Shown here: positions 21,849 to 30,190 of the stretch, piece after piece
Layout of the letters: each line of letters begins with the position of its first letter
Position numbering within the stretch: position 1 is the stretch's first letter
NCBI RefSeq assembly: GCF_024448165.1
Contig: NZ_JAMOLN010000107.1
Coordinates: 1-34,609 of the forward strand
DNA length: 34,609 bases
Direction: 5' to 3'
Source of the DNA: Streptomyces longispororuber
Lineage (GTDB): Bacteria > Actinomycetota > Actinomycetes > Streptomycetales > Streptomycetaceae
The notes under the pieces: generated by a model
Database searches by the model: none
Seen by the model: the letters and a program-made list of their open reading frames with translations, nothing else
Told to the model about the DNA's origin: nothing
Translations under genes and position numbers: made by a program

Positions 21849-22060
21849 ATTGCGGGTTCGAGGGTGCCTCCTGATGAGGGTGCCGGGTGCGGGTCGTGGG
21901 GGTTGCTCGCGCAGTTCCCCGCGCCCCTGAAGGCGCACTCCGTGCGCCCCCAGGGCGCGGCTTCGTACGTCCCAGGGCGCGGCTTCGTACGTCTCAGGGC
22001 GCGGCTTCGTGTGGTCCGGGGAGAGCGGAAGGGTCGATTCGGTGGTGCGATCAGGACGTG
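21849..22060. other. dispersed-repeat region between dnaJ and the nitronate monooxygenase gene
   Basis: This stretch carries ggttgctcgcgcagttcccc with gcgcccctgaagg after it, a sequence I recognise as a common Streptomyces intergenic repeat. A 7-bp hairpin (ggcgcac-tcc-gtgcgcc, 21932-21948) and three tandem 22-bp repeats follow. No gene is apparent. Confidence 0.65.
21951..22010 (+). repeat. three tandem 22-bp repeats
   Basis: Units beginning cagggcgcggcttcgt occur at 21951, 21973 and 21995. The first two agree over 21 bp; the third diverges after 16 bp. The repeat ends about 64 bp before the next start codon. Confidence 0.85.
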
Positions 22061-22073
22061 GCACGATGCGGGC

Positions 22074-23147
22074 ATGTCCTCCGCACTGACCGATCTCTGC
22101 CACTATCCGATCGTGCAGGCCCCCATGGCGGGCGGCGCATCCTGTCCCGTGCTCGTGGCCGCCGTCTCCGAGGCGGGCGGGCTCGGGTTCCTCGCCGCCG
22201 GGTACAAGACCGCCGACGGCATGTACCAGGAGATCAAGCAGGTGCGGGGGCTGACCGGGCGGCCCTTCGGCGTCAATCTGTTCATGCCGCAGCCCGAGTA
22301 CGCCGATCCCGCCGCGGTCGACGTCTACCGGCACCAGCTCGCCGGCGAGGCCACCTGGTACCAGACCCAGCTCGGCGACCCCGACAGCGGCCGCGACGAC
22401 GGCTACGACGCCAAGCTCGCCATCCTCGTCGACGACCCGGTGCCGCTGGTCACCTTCACGTTCGGCTGCCCGACCCGCGAGGTGCTGCAGGCGCTGCAGC
22501 GCGTCGGCACCCTCACCGCGGTCACCGTGACCACGGTCGACGAGGCGCAGGCCGCGCAGCGGGCGGGCGCCGACGCCGTGTGCGTCCAGGGCATCGAGGC
22601 CGGCGGACACCAGGGCACGCACCGCGACAACCCCGAGACCGACGGTGGCGGGCTCGGCCTGCTCGCACTGATCTCCCAGGTCAAGGAAGCGGTGCAGATC
22701 CCGATCATCGCGGCGGGCGGCATCATGCGCGGCGCGCAGATCGCCGCCGTGCTCGCCGCCGGGGCCGACGTCGCCCAGCTCGGCACCGCGTTCCTGGTCA
22801 CCCCGGAGTCCGGCGCGCCCGCGCTGCACAAGCGCGCCATGACCGACCCGCTGTTCACCCGCACCGAGCTGACCCGGGCCTTCTCCGGGCGGCCCGCACG
22901 CGGCCTCGTCAACCGGTTCCTGCGCGAGCACGGGCCGTACGCGCCCGCCGCCTACCCGGAGATCCACCACGTCACCTCGCCGCTGCGGAAGGCCGCGGCG
23001 AAGGCCGGGGACCCGCAGGGCATGGCCCTGTGGGCGGGGCAGGGGCACCGGCTCGCCCGGGAGCTGCCCGCCGGCCAGCTCGTCGAGGTGCTCGCCGCCG
23101 AACTCGACGCCGCCAAGGGCGCGTTGGGGCAGCGGGGTGCCGCGTGA
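22074..23147 (+). CDS. nitronate monooxygenase family FMN enzyme
   Basis: The 357-residue TIM-barrel protein matches the 2-nitropropane dioxygenase/nitronate monooxygenase family, which oxidises alkyl nitronates with bound FMN. Landmarks are the N-terminal YPIVQAPMAGG, GVNLFMP, the active-site GIEAGGHQG with H179, PIIAAGGI and GADVAQLGTAFLVTPESGA. The substrate in vivo is unknown; the toxin propionate-3-nitronate is a known one for some members. ATG 22074 has CACGAT 6 nt upstream and no clear ribosome-binding site, suggesting a leaderless message. Its stop TGA overlaps the GTG of rsmE. Confidence 0.9.
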   Translation: MSSALTDLCHYPIVQAPMAGGASCPVLVAAVSEAGGLGFLAAGYKTADGMYQEIKQVRGLTGRPFGVNLFMPQPEYADPAAVDVYRHQLAGEATWYQTQLGDPDSGRDDGYDAKLAILVDDPVPLVTFTFGCPTREVLQALQRVGTLTAVTVTTVDEAQAAQRAGADAVCVQGIEAGGHQGTHRDNPETDGGGLGLLALISQVKEAVQIPIIAAGGIMRGAQIAAVLAAGADVAQLGTAFLVTPESGAPALHKRAMTDPLFTRTELTRAFSGRPARGLVNRFLREHGPYAPAAYPEIHHVTSPLRKAAAKAGDPQGMALWAGQGHRLARELPAGQLVEVLAAELDAAKGALGQRGAA

Positions 23148-23890
23148 CGGCGCCGGTGTTCGTCGTCGACGGCCCCGTGCCCGGCGACCGTACGTACGTC
23201 CTCGACGGGCCCGAGGGGCGGCACGCCGTCTCCGTGAAGCGGCTGCGGGCCGGGGAGGCCGTGGTGCTGACCGACGGGCTCGGCGCGTGGACCGAGGGCG
23301 TCGTCGCCGGGAGCGAGGGCAAGGACCGGCTGCTCGTCGACGTCGGCCCGGTGCGGGTGGAGGACGAGGCGCGGCCGCGGATCACCGTCGTGCAGGCGCT
23401 GCCCAAGGGCGACCGGGGCGAACTCGCCGTGGAGACCATGACCGAGACCGGCGTCGACGCGATCGTGCCGTGGTCCGCCTCGCGGTGCATCACGCAGTGG
23501 CGGGGCGAGCGGGGCCTCAAGGCGCTGGGGAAGTGGCGGGCCACCGCGCGCGAGGCCGGCAAGCAGTCGCGCCGGGTCCGTTTCCCGGAGGTCGCGGACG
23601 CCGCGTCGACCAAGGAGGTCGCCGCGCTGCTCGCCGGAGCGGACTTCGCCGCGGTGCTGCACGAGGACCGGGACTGTCCGAGCGGGGCGCTGGCCTCGGT
23701 GCCGCTGCCGGCCGACGGGTCGATCGTGCTCGTCGTGGGGCCGGAGGGCGGGGTGTCGCCGGAGGAGCTGGCGGTGTTCGGCGAGGCGGGAGCGCTGCCG
23801 CTCCGGCTCGGCCGCAGCGTGCTGCGGACGTCCACCGCCGGGACGGCCGCGGTGGCGTTGCTGCTGGGGCGGACCGGGCGCTGGGGGTAG
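23144..23890 (+). CDS. rsmE: 16S rRNA (uracil1498-N3)-methyltransferase
   Basis: The 248-residue SPOUT-class enzyme has an N-terminal PUA-like part (FVVDGPVPGDRTYVLDGPEG, then HAVSVKRLRAGE) and a knotted C-terminal domain with VQALPKGDR, the SAM-binding GPEGGVSPEEL and LGRSVLRTSTAGTAAV. It methylates U1498 of 16S rRNA near the decoding site. The GTG start overlaps the previous stop as GTGA, so translation is coupled to the nitronate monooxygenase. In other actinobacteria rsmE also sits after dnaJ, so the flavin enzyme between them is a lineage-specific arrangement. Confidence 0.95.
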   Translation: MTAPVFVVDGPVPGDRTYVLDGPEGRHAVSVKRLRAGEAVVLTDGLGAWTEGVVAGSEGKDRLLVDVGPVRVEDEARPRITVVQALPKGDRGELAVETMTETGVDAIVPWSASRCITQWRGERGLKALGKWRATAREAGKQSRRVRFPEVADAASTKEVAALLAGADFAAVLHEDRDCPSGALASVPLPADGSIVLVVGPEGGVSPEELAVFGEAGALPLRLGRSVLRTSTAGTAAVALLLGRTGRWG

Positions 23891-23920
23891 CCGCTGCGCG
23901 GTCGCGCCGTCACGGGGTGT

Positions 23921-23971
23921 CGGCGGGGCGGGGCCTGCGGCTTCGCCGCTGCCTTCCCTCGGGCCCCGCCG
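23921..23971 (+). terminator. long-stem hairpin after rsmE
   Basis: A 9-bp stem cggcggggc / gccccgccg encloses an inner 5-bp hairpin gcggc-ttc-gccgc (23937-23949). It lies between rsmE and the -10 box of the VOC gene. Confidence 0.5.
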
Positions 23972-23977
23972 TAAAAT
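23972..23977 (+). promoter_or_regulatory. -10 box for a leaderless VOC-gene transcript
   Basis: TAAAAT lies 6 nt before the ATG at 23984. It is the closest -10 match in the window, and there is no ribosome-binding site in the gap. Confidence 0.6.
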
Positions 23978-23983
23978 GGCGTC

Positions 23984-24376
23984 ATGGAACTCGCCCAGGT
24001 GCGGTTGCTCGTCAGTGACTTCGGGGCCTGTTATCGGTTCTACGCCGATGTGCTGGGGCTCAAGCCGCAGTCCGGTGCGGAGCGCGGACCCTACGAGAAG
24101 TTCGCGCCACCCGGAGGGTCCGCCGGGATCGCCCTGCAGGACCGGGCCATGATGGCCGAGGTGCTGGGCGAGGTCGGGGAGCCGGCGAGCGGGCACCGGT
24201 CGCTCGTCGTGCTGCGGGTCGACGATCTGGACGCCTACTGCGAGGGCGTCACCGAGCGCGGCGGTGTGCTCGTGCACGGGCCCGCGCCCATGACGGAGCG
24301 GATGCGCGTCGCCCACCTCAAGGACCCCGAGGGCAATCTCGTCGAACTCCAGGAGTGGCTGCTGCTGCGCGGCTAG
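23984..24376 (+). CDS. VOC-superfamily (glyoxalase/bleomycin-resistance-like) protein
   Basis: The 130-residue protein is a single vicinal-oxygen-chelate domain. It has two beta-alpha-beta-beta-beta halves, the first starting VRLLVSDFGACYRFYADVLGL and the second from LVVLRVDDLDAYCEGVTERG to HLKDPEGNLVELQEW. The final Glu (LVELQEW) fits a metal ligand, but the first-half His is not obvious, so it may bind rather than catalyse. The substrate is unknown. Its stop overlaps the stop of the opposite-strand gene in the palindrome CTAG (24373-24376). Confidence 0.87.
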   Translation: MELAQVRLLVSDFGACYRFYADVLGLKPQSGAERGPYEKFAPPGGSAGIALQDRAMMAEVLGEVGEPASGHRSLVVLRVDDLDAYCEGVTERGGVLVHGPAPMTERMRVAHLKDPEGNLVELQEWLLLRG

Positions 24377-24750
24377 CCGGCGGGCGGCGGGGCCACCGCG
24401 TCGAAGAGCGGCCAGGCGTCGACCTCCACCGTGCGCTCCGTGGTCGGGAACAGGCCGCGGGCCAGCGCCTCGTCCAGCAACGCCCGTACCGTGCCCGGCT
24501 CGTAGAGGTTGAGGTAGACCTGGCCCGGCATCCGGACCGTCGCGCCCCGGTCGAAGTAGTCGTCGGCGATGATCCGGCCCTCACCCGGCCGGAACACCAG
24601 GCGCAGCCGCGCCCGGGAACCGGGCCGCCAGAGCGTCACCTTGCTGGCGCAGCCCGGGTAGCCGAGCACGCGGTCGTGGCGGTGCCCGAAGGACCAGCCG
24701 TACTCGGTGCCGTCCACCACGAGGCGGCGGATCCTGCGTCTGGTCACCAT
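24373..24750 (-). CDS. conserved hypothetical protein
   Basis: I do not recognise a named family. The 125-residue protein starts MVTRRRIRRLVVDGTEYGWSFGHRH and has alternating hydrophobic strands (ASKVTLWRPGSRARLRLVF). A C-terminal part YLNLYEPGTVRALLDEALARG is followed by ERTVEVDAWPLFDAV. It has no signal peptide or membrane segment. Coding bias and a good -10 box (TACAGT, 6 nt before ATG 24750) support it as real. It is convergent with the VOC gene and divergent from a secreted-protein gene. Confidence 0.75.
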   Translation of the reverse strand: MVTRRRIRRLVVDGTEYGWSFGHRHDRVLGYPGCASKVTLWRPGSRARLRLVFRPGEGRIIADDYFDRGATVRMPGQVYLNLYEPGTVRALLDEALARGLFPTTERTVEVDAWPLFDAVAPPPAG

Positions 24751-24756
24751 GACGGC

Positions 24757-24762
24757 ACTGTA
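24757..24762 (-). promoter_or_regulatory. -10 box for the conserved hypothetical gene
   Basis: TACAGT on the minus strand lies 6 nt before the ATG at 24750. A perfect 7-bp dyad, ccgcggc-N5-gccgcgg (24775-24793), sits a further 12 nt upstream, between the two divergent genes, and could be an operator. Confidence 0.5.
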
Positions 24763-24879
24763 GACGGCAGTTGCCCGCGGCGGCCTGCCGCGGACGGCAG
24801 CGGCTGTCCGGTGCCGCCCTCCGCGTCGTGTCCGCAACTGCTCTACCGCTCGGGGACCCTGGCTGGCATCCTGCCGCTC

Positions 24880-25470
24880 ATGGGGGCATTGAGGCGTATA
24901 GGAGCCCGATTACGGCATAAGCGGGCCCTGGCCGCGGTGGGCGTCGTCGCCGCCGTCGTCGGGGGAGCCGTCGCGTGCCAGCCGGTCGACGGGGATCTGA
25001 ACGTCACCACCGTCGCCGCCACCACCGACCAGGAGGCCACCCAGGAACTGAACCGGCAGCACGCCGACGTGGCCTGGCTCAGCTGCACCGGTGCGTACAA
25101 GAGCGGTGGCACGCAAGGGAGTTCGGCGCCGAGCGAGGTGCAGGTCAACTGCACCGGCAGGACGAAGAAGGGCGAGGACATCACCGTCGACGGGTGGGCC
25201 AACGGCGTCGTCTCCGGCCACTGCGTGCGCGGGACGTTCATCGCGCGGATCGAGGGCAAGGTCTGGTTCCGGCTGTCCGTGCTCGGCAACTGCGCGGAGA
25301 CGGGCGCCACTTCGCAGCCGCCCGAGGAGAGCAAGCCGCCCGAGGAGAGCAAGCCGCCCCAGGAGACCCCGTCGCAGCACGAGCCGCAGCCCGGCACCAC
25401 CCGCACCGTCACCGAGACCGTCACCGTGTGGCCGACCGAGCCCAGCTGCTCCTGCCCGCAGGGAAAGTGA
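24880..25470 (+). CDS. secreted protein or lipoprotein of unknown function
   Basis: The 196-residue protein has a strongly basic N-terminus (MGALRRIGARLRHKRALAAV), a hydrophobic stretch, and AVAC ending at C33, a weak lipobox; it may be a lipoprotein or a Sec substrate. The mature part has further cysteines (LSCTG, VNCTG, GHCVRG, GNCAE, CSC), suggesting disulfide bonds outside the cell. The tail has a proline-rich repeat (PPEESK twice, then PPQETP) and ends CSCPQGK. I do not recognise the family. ATG 24880 has CATCCT 7 nt upstream, as for a leaderless message. The gene lies 46 nt before tricorn and may be co-transcribed with it in part. Confidence 0.78.
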   Translation: MGALRRIGARLRHKRALAAVGVVAAVVGGAVACQPVDGDLNVTTVAATTDQEATQELNRQHADVAWLSCTGAYKSGGTQGSSAPSEVQVNCTGRTKKGEDITVDGWANGVVSGHCVRGTFIARIEGKVWFRLSVLGNCAETGATSQPPEESKPPEESKPPQETPSQHEPQPGTTRTVTETVTVWPTEPSCSCPQGK

Positions 25471-25503
25471 TCTGACGGGCTGACGAGGGGCGCAGCGGAA
25501 ATT

Positions 25504-25509
25504 TAGGGT
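25504..25509 (+). promoter_or_regulatory. -10 box for the tricorn protease gene
   Basis: TAGGGT fits TANNNT and ends 7 nt before GTG 25517. This supports GTG 25517 over GTG 25508, which would lie inside the promoter. Confidence 0.55.
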
Positions 25510-25516
25510 GGGCGGG

Positions 25517-28500
25517 GTGACGAATCCTGCGTACCTCCGGTTCCCGCACCTGCACGGCGAGTTGGTGGTCTTCACCGCCGAGGACGACGTCTGGGCCGCA
25601 CCCCTCGACGGCGGCCGCGCCTGGCGGGTCAGCGCCGACAACATGCCCGTCAGCCACCCCCGCGTCTCCCCGGACGGCACGACCGTCGCGTGGACGTCCC
25701 GACGCGACGGCGCCCCCGAGGTCCACGTCGCCCCGGTCGACGGCGGACCCTCCGAACGCCTCACGTACTGGGGGAGTTGGACCACGTCCGTGCGCGGCTG
25801 GACCCCCGACGGGCGGGTGCTCGCCGTCAGCACGCACGGCCAGGCCTCGTCGCGCCGCAGCTGGGCACGGGCCGTACCGCTGGACGGCGGACCCGCCGAG
25901 ACCCTGCCGTACGGGCCCGTGGGCGGCGTCGCGTACGGGCCGGGGTCCGAAGTGCTGCTGCTGTCCGCGCCGATGGGGCGCGAGGCCGCCTGGTGGAAGC
26001 GGTACCGGGGCGGCACCGCGGGCAAGCTGTGGATCGACCGGGAGGGCGCGGGCGAGTTCGTCCGGCTGCACGCGGACCTCGACGGGAACGTGGAGACCCC
26101 GATGTGGGTGGGGGAGCGCGTCGCGTTCCTCTCCGACCACGAGGGCGTGGGGGCCGTGTACTCGTCCCTGCCGGACGGCTCGGAGCTGCGCCGGCACACC
26201 CCCGTCGACGGCTTCTACGCCCGGCAGGCGGCCACCGACGGCACGCGCGTCGTGTACGCGAGCGCCGGGCGTCTGTGGCTGGTCGACGACCTGACCGGCG
26301 ACGCCGAACCCCGGGCGCTCGACGTGCGGCTCGGCGGGCAGCGGGCCGATCTGCAGCCGCGGCCGGTCGACGCGGCCCGCTGGTTCGGGGCCGCGTCGCC
26401 CGACCACACCGGACGCGGCAGCGCCGTCGCCGTGCGCGGCGCCGTGCACTGGGTGACCCACCGGTCCGGGCCCGCCCGCGCGCTCGCCGCCGAGCAGGGC
26501 GTACGGGCCCGGCTCCCGCACACCTTCCGCGTCGACGGCGAGGAGCACGTGGTGTGGGTGACGGACGCCGAGGGCGACGACGCCCTGGAGTTCGTGCCCG
26601 CCACCGGCGCCGGACCGGGGGCGACGCCGCGCAGGCTCGGCGGTGGCCGGCTCGGCCGGGTCCTCGGCCTGACCGTCGCGCCGGACGGCGGCCGGGTCGC
26701 CGTGGCCGCGCACGACGGCCGGGTCCTGCTCGTCGAGCGCGACAGCGGTGACGTACGGGAAGTGGACCGCAGCGAGGACGGGCACGCCTCCGGGCTCGCC
26801 TTCTCGCCCGACTCGGCGTGGCTCGCCTGGTCGCATCCCGGCCCGCACGGCCTGCGTCAGCTCAAGCTCGCCAACGCCGCCGACCTCGCTGTCACCGAGG
26901 CGACGCCGCTCCGCTTCCGGGACTACGCGCCCGCGTTCACGCTCGACGGCAAGCACCTGGCGTTCCTGTCGGCGCGCTCCTTCGACCCGGTCTACGACGA
27001 GCACGCCTTCGACCTCGCGTTCGTGGGCGGCTCCCGGCCGCACCTGATCACGCTCGCGGCGACCACCCCGTCCCCGTTCGGACCGCAGCGGCACGGGCGG
27101 CCCTTCGAGGCCGTCGACAAGGACGAGACGCCCGACAGCGAGGGCGCGCCCGCCACCAGGGTCGATCTGGAGGGGCTCGTCGACCGGATCGTGCCGTTCC
27201 CCGTCGAGGCCGCCCGCTATTCGACGCTGCGCACCGCGAAGGACGGCGTGCTGTGGCTGCGGCACCCGGTGCGCGGCGTGCTCGGTGACTCCCGGGCCAG
27301 CCGCAACGACCCGGACCCGAAGACCCGCCTGGAGCGCTACGACCTGGCCCAGCAGCGCATCGAGGACATCGGCTCCGACGCCGACCACTTCGAGGTCACC
27401 GGCGACGGCAAGCGCGTCCTGCTGTGGACCGGCGAGGTGCTCAAGGTCGTGCCGAGCGACCGGCGGCCCTCGCACGACGAGGACAGCGACACGAACATCA
27501 CCGTCGACCTGACGCGGATCGGCCAGACCGTCGACCCGGTGGCCGAGTGGCGGCAGATGTACGAGGAGGCCGGGCGCCTCATGCGGGACAACTTCTGGCG
27601 CGCGGACATGAACGGGGTCGACTGGGCCGGGGTCCTCGACCGGTACCGGCCGGTCCTGGAGCGGGTGGCGACCCATGACGACCTCGTCGACCTGCTGTGG
27701 GAGGTGCAGGGGGAGCTGGGCACCTCGCACGCGTACGTCGTCCCGCGCGGCGGGGGCGGCTCCGGGTCCCGCAGGCAGGGGCTCCTCGGGGCCGACGTCT
27801 CCCGCCACGAGGACGGCAGTTGGCGGATCGACCAGGTGCTGCCGTCCGAGACGTCCGACCCGCGTGCCCGGTCCCCGCTCGCCGCGCCCGGGGTCGCCGT
27901 GCGCGCCGGGGACGCGATCCTGGCGGTGGGCGGGCGGCCCGTCGACCCGGTGGCCGGACCGGGGCCGCTGCTCGTCGGCACGGCGGACAAGCCGGTCGAG
28001 CTGACCGTGTCGCCGGCCGGCGGGGGCGATCCGCGGCACGTCGTCGTCGTGCCCGTGGCGGACGAGGAACCGCTCCGCTACCACGCGTGGGTGGCGGACC
28101 GGCGGGCGTACGTCCACGAGCAGTCCGGCGGGCGGCTCGGCTACCTCCACGTGCCCGACATGCAGGCGCCCGGGTGGGCGCAGATCCATCGTGATCTGAG
28201 CGTCGAGGTCGCCCGCGAGGGGCTCGTCGTGGACGTCCGCGAGAACCGGGGCGGGCACACGTCGCAGCTCGTCGTGGAGAAGCTGGCGCGGCGCGTCGTG
28301 GGCTGGGACCTGCCGCGCGGCAGCCGCCCGTTCTCGTACCCGATGGACGCCCCGCGCGGGCCCGTCGTGGCCGTCGCCAACGAGTTCTCCGGGTCCGACG
28401 GGGACATCGTGAACGCGGCGATCAAGGCGCTCGGGATCGGGCCCGTGGTGGGGGTCCGTACGTGGGGCGGCGTCATCGGGATCGACAGCCGGTACCGGCT

Positions 28501-28732
28501 GGTGGACGGGACGCTGGTGACGCAGCCGAAGTATGCGACGTGGATGGAGGGTTACGGGTGGGGTCTGGAGAACCACGGGGTGGACCCGGACGTGGAAGTG
28601 GTGGCCGCTCCGCAGGACGTCGCGGCCGGGCGTGATCCCCAACTCGACGAGGCCGTCCGCATCGCGCTGGCCGCACTCGCGGACACCCCACCGAAATCGG
28701 CTCCACCGCTGCCACGGGGTTCCGCGGGTTGA
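25517..28732 (+). CDS. tricorn protease (S41 family)
   Basis: The 1071-residue product has the same length as the Thermoplasma acidophilum enzyme. It starts with beta-propeller repeats (YLRFPHLHGELVVFTAEDD; repeated S.DG...A...D blades to about 660). Then come a helical C1 domain, a PDZ-like domain (about 760-840), and the C2 catalytic domain. The catalytic tetrad can be read by alignment to S745, H746, S965 and E1023 of T. acidophilum: here S737-H738 (GTSHAYV), S960 in EFSGSDGDIV and E1018 in GLENHGVDPDVEV. All are present. Tricorn degrades peptides released by the proteasome; Streptomyces also have a proteasome. No signal peptide is seen, so it is cytosolic. Confidence 0.95.
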   Translation: MTNPAYLRFPHLHGELVVFTAEDDVWAAPLDGGRAWRVSADNMPVSHPRVSPDGTTVAWTSRRDGAPEVHVAPVDGGPSERLTYWGSWTTSVRGWTPDGRVLAVSTHGQASSRRSWARAVPLDGGPAETLPYGPVGGVAYGPGSEVLLLSAPMGREAAWWKRYRGGTAGKLWIDREGAGEFVRLHADLDGNVETPMWVGERVAFLSDHEGVGAVYSSLPDGSELRRHTPVDGFYARQAATDGTRVVYASAGRLWLVDDLTGDAEPRALDVRLGGQRADLQPRPVDAARWFGAASPDHTGRGSAVAVRGAVHWVTHRSGPARALAAEQGVRARLPHTFRVDGEEHVVWVTDAEGDDALEFVPATGAGPGATPRRLGGGRLGRVLGLTVAPDGGRVAVAAHDGRVLLVERDSGDVREVDRSEDGHASGLAFSPDSAWLAWSHPGPHGLRQLKLANAADLAVTEATPLRFRDYAPAFTLDGKHLAFLSARSFDPVYDEHAFDLAFVGGSRPHLITLAATTPSPFGPQRHGRPFEAVDKDETPDSEGAPATRVDLEGLVDRIVPFPVEAARYSTLRTAKDGVLWLRHPVRGVLGDSRASRNDPDPKTRLERYDLAQQRIEDIGSDADHFEVTGDGKRVLLWTGEVLKVVPSDRRPSHDEDSDTNITVDLTRIGQTVDPVAEWRQMYEEAGRLMRDNFWRADMNGVDWAGVLDRYRPVLERVATHDDLVDLLWEVQGELGTSHAYVVPRGGGGSGSRRQGLLGADVSRHEDGSWRIDQVLPSETSDPRARSPLAAPGVAVRAGDAILAVGGRPVDPVAGPGPLLVGTADKPVELTVSPAGGGDPRHVVVVPVADEEPLRYHAWVADRRAYVHEQSGGRLGYLHVPDMQAPGWAQIHRDLSVEVAREGLVVDVRENRGGHTSQLVVEKLARRVVGWDLPRGSRPFSYPMDAPRGPVVAVANEFSGSDGDIVNAAIKALGIGPVVGVRTWGGVIGIDSRYRLVDGTLVTQPKYATWMEGYGWGLENHGVDPDVEVVAAPQDVAAGRDPQLDEAVRIALAALADTPPKSAPPLPRGSAG

Positions 28733-28866
28733 CGGTCCGCTGGGGGCGGGTCGCGCATCCGCAGAGGCCCACGAAACAGAAGCGGGCAGACGGTGGCGCC
28801 CGCCCCAGTGGGGCTGATCGATACCATGCCGCCGTACTGATTCCAGCGCGCGAAGGAGACCGCAAC

Positions 28867-29220
28867 GTGTCCGGGGAACCGCAGGCGGACTGCCTGTTCT
28901 GCAAGATCGTCGCGGGGGACGTCCCCGCCACCCTCGTCCGCGAGACAGAGACCACCGTCGCCTTCCGCGACATCAACCCGCAGGCCCCGACCCACATCCT
29001 GGTCATCCCGCGCGTCCACCACCCGGACGCCGCCTCCCTCGCCGCCGCCGAACCGGCGATCGCCGCCGACGTGCTGCGCGAGGCCGGCGAGGTGGCCAAG
29101 GAGGAGAAGCTGGACAGCTACCGGCTCGTGTTCAACACGGGCAGCGGCGCCGGCCAGACCGTCTTCCACGCGCACGCCCACGTCCTCGGCGGCCGCGGCC
29201 TGCAGTGGCCCCCCGGATAG
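28867..29220 (+). CDS. HIT-family nucleotide hydrolase (HinT-like)
   Basis: The 117-residue protein carries the histidine-triad motif HAHAHVLGG near its end and the N-terminal CLFCKIVAGDVPATLV typical of HinT-type adenosine phosphoramidases, which hydrolyse AMP-NH2 or aminoacyl-AMP. The GTG start 28867 has AAGGAGA 7 nt upstream, the best ribosome-binding site in the window. TACCAT and TACTGAT at about 28822-28840 could be promoter elements. RNase Z follows 21 nt later, so the two are probably one operon. Confidence 0.93.
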   Translation: MSGEPQADCLFCKIVAGDVPATLVRETETTVAFRDINPQAPTHILVIPRVHHPDAASLAAAEPAIAADVLREAGEVAKEEKLDSYRLVFNTGSGAGQTVFHAHAHVLGGRGLQWPPG

Positions 29221-29241
29221 CGGCCGGGATCACCACGCACC

Positions 29242-30177
29242 GTGTCCGTACGTGAATTCGTCGTCCTCGGCACCGCCAGCCAGGTCCCGACCCGGCACCG
29301 CAACCACAACGGCTACCTGCTGCGCTGGGACAGCGAGGGCATCCTCTTCGACCCCGGCGAGGGCACCCAGCGGCAGATGCTGCGGGCCGGCGTCGCCGCG
29401 CACGACCTGAACCGGATCTGCGTCACCCACTTCCACGGTGATCACAGCCTCGGTCTGGCCGGTGTGATCCAGCGGATCAACCTCGACCGGGTCCCGCACC
29501 CGGTGACCGCCCACTACCCGGCGTCCGGGCAGCGGTTCTTCGACCGGCTGCGGTACGCCACCGCGTACCGGGAGACCGTGGACATCGCCGAGGAACCGGT
29601 GAGCGGGGAGGGCGGGGTGCTCGCGGAGACGGCCTCGTACCGGCTGGAGGCACGCCGTCTCTCCCACCCGGTGGAGTCCTACGGCTACCGGCTCGTCGAA
29701 CCCGACGGGCGCCGCATGCTGCCGGAGCGGCTCGCCGCGCACGGGATCGCGGGGCCGGACGTGGGACGCCTGCAGCGGGAGGGGAGCCTCGGCGGCGTCA
29801 CCCTCGACGACGTCAGCGAGGTGCGGCGCGGGCAGCGCGTCGCGTTCGTCATGGACACCCGGCTGTGCGAGGGCGTCACCGAGCTCGCCGACGGGTGCGA
29901 TCTGCTCGTCATCGAATCGACCTTCCTGGACGAGGATCGCCGACTCGCTTCCGATCATGGGCATTTGACGGCTGGTCAGGCTGCCCGTGTCGCGCGCGAC
30001 GGCAACGTGCGGCATCTCGTCCTCACGCACTTCAGCCAGCGCTACGCCGACCCAGGGGGCCCCTCCCGGACGGAGTCCGGGGGAGAATTCGCCCGGCAGG
30101 CGCGGGCCGCCGGGTTCACCGGGGAGCTGACGGTCGCCCGCGACCTGGATCGCGTACCGGTGCCCAGGCGCGGGTGA
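29242..30177 (+). CDS. rnz: ribonuclease Z (tRNA 3'-processing endonuclease)
   Basis: The 311-residue product has the metallo-beta-lactamase fold: VVLGTASQVPTRHRNHNGYLL at the N-terminus, the metal motif THFHGDHSLG (H63, H65, D67, H68), AFVMDTRLCEG, LLVIESTF, the DHGHLTAGQAA helix and VLTHFSQRY. RNase Z cuts pre-tRNA 3' trailers. Near the C-terminus, after HFSQRYADP, about ten residues (GGPSRTESGG) appear that I do not expect in relatives; the DNA there is a palindrome (30061-30085). Start GTG 29242 has only a weak GGGAT upstream and probably relies on coupling to the HIT gene. Confidence 0.9.
   Translation: MSVREFVVLGTASQVPTRHRNHNGYLLRWDSEGILFDPGEGTQRQMLRAGVAAHDLNRICVTHFHGDHSLGLAGVIQRINLDRVPHPVTAHYPASGQRFFDRLRYATAYRETVDIAEEPVSGEGGVLAETASYRLEARRLSHPVESYGYRLVEPDGRRMLPERLAAHGIAGPDVGRLQREGSLGGVTLDDVSEVRRGQRVAFVMDTRLCEGVTELADGCDLLVIESTFLDEDRRLASDHGHLTAGQAARVARDGNVRHLVLTHFSQRYADPGGPSRTESGGEFARQARAAGFTGELTVARDLDRVPVPRRG
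30061..30085 (+). repeat. palindromic element inserted in-frame in rnz
   Basis: cccggac-gga-gtccggg forms a perfect 7-bp stem (30065-30081), extended by weaker pairs, flanked by ggggcccct and gggag. It resembles short palindromic repeats scattered in Streptomyces chromosomes. It encodes the extra GGPSRTESGG-like residues. Confidence 0.6.
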
Positions 30178-30190
30178 GATCGCGGGGCGG

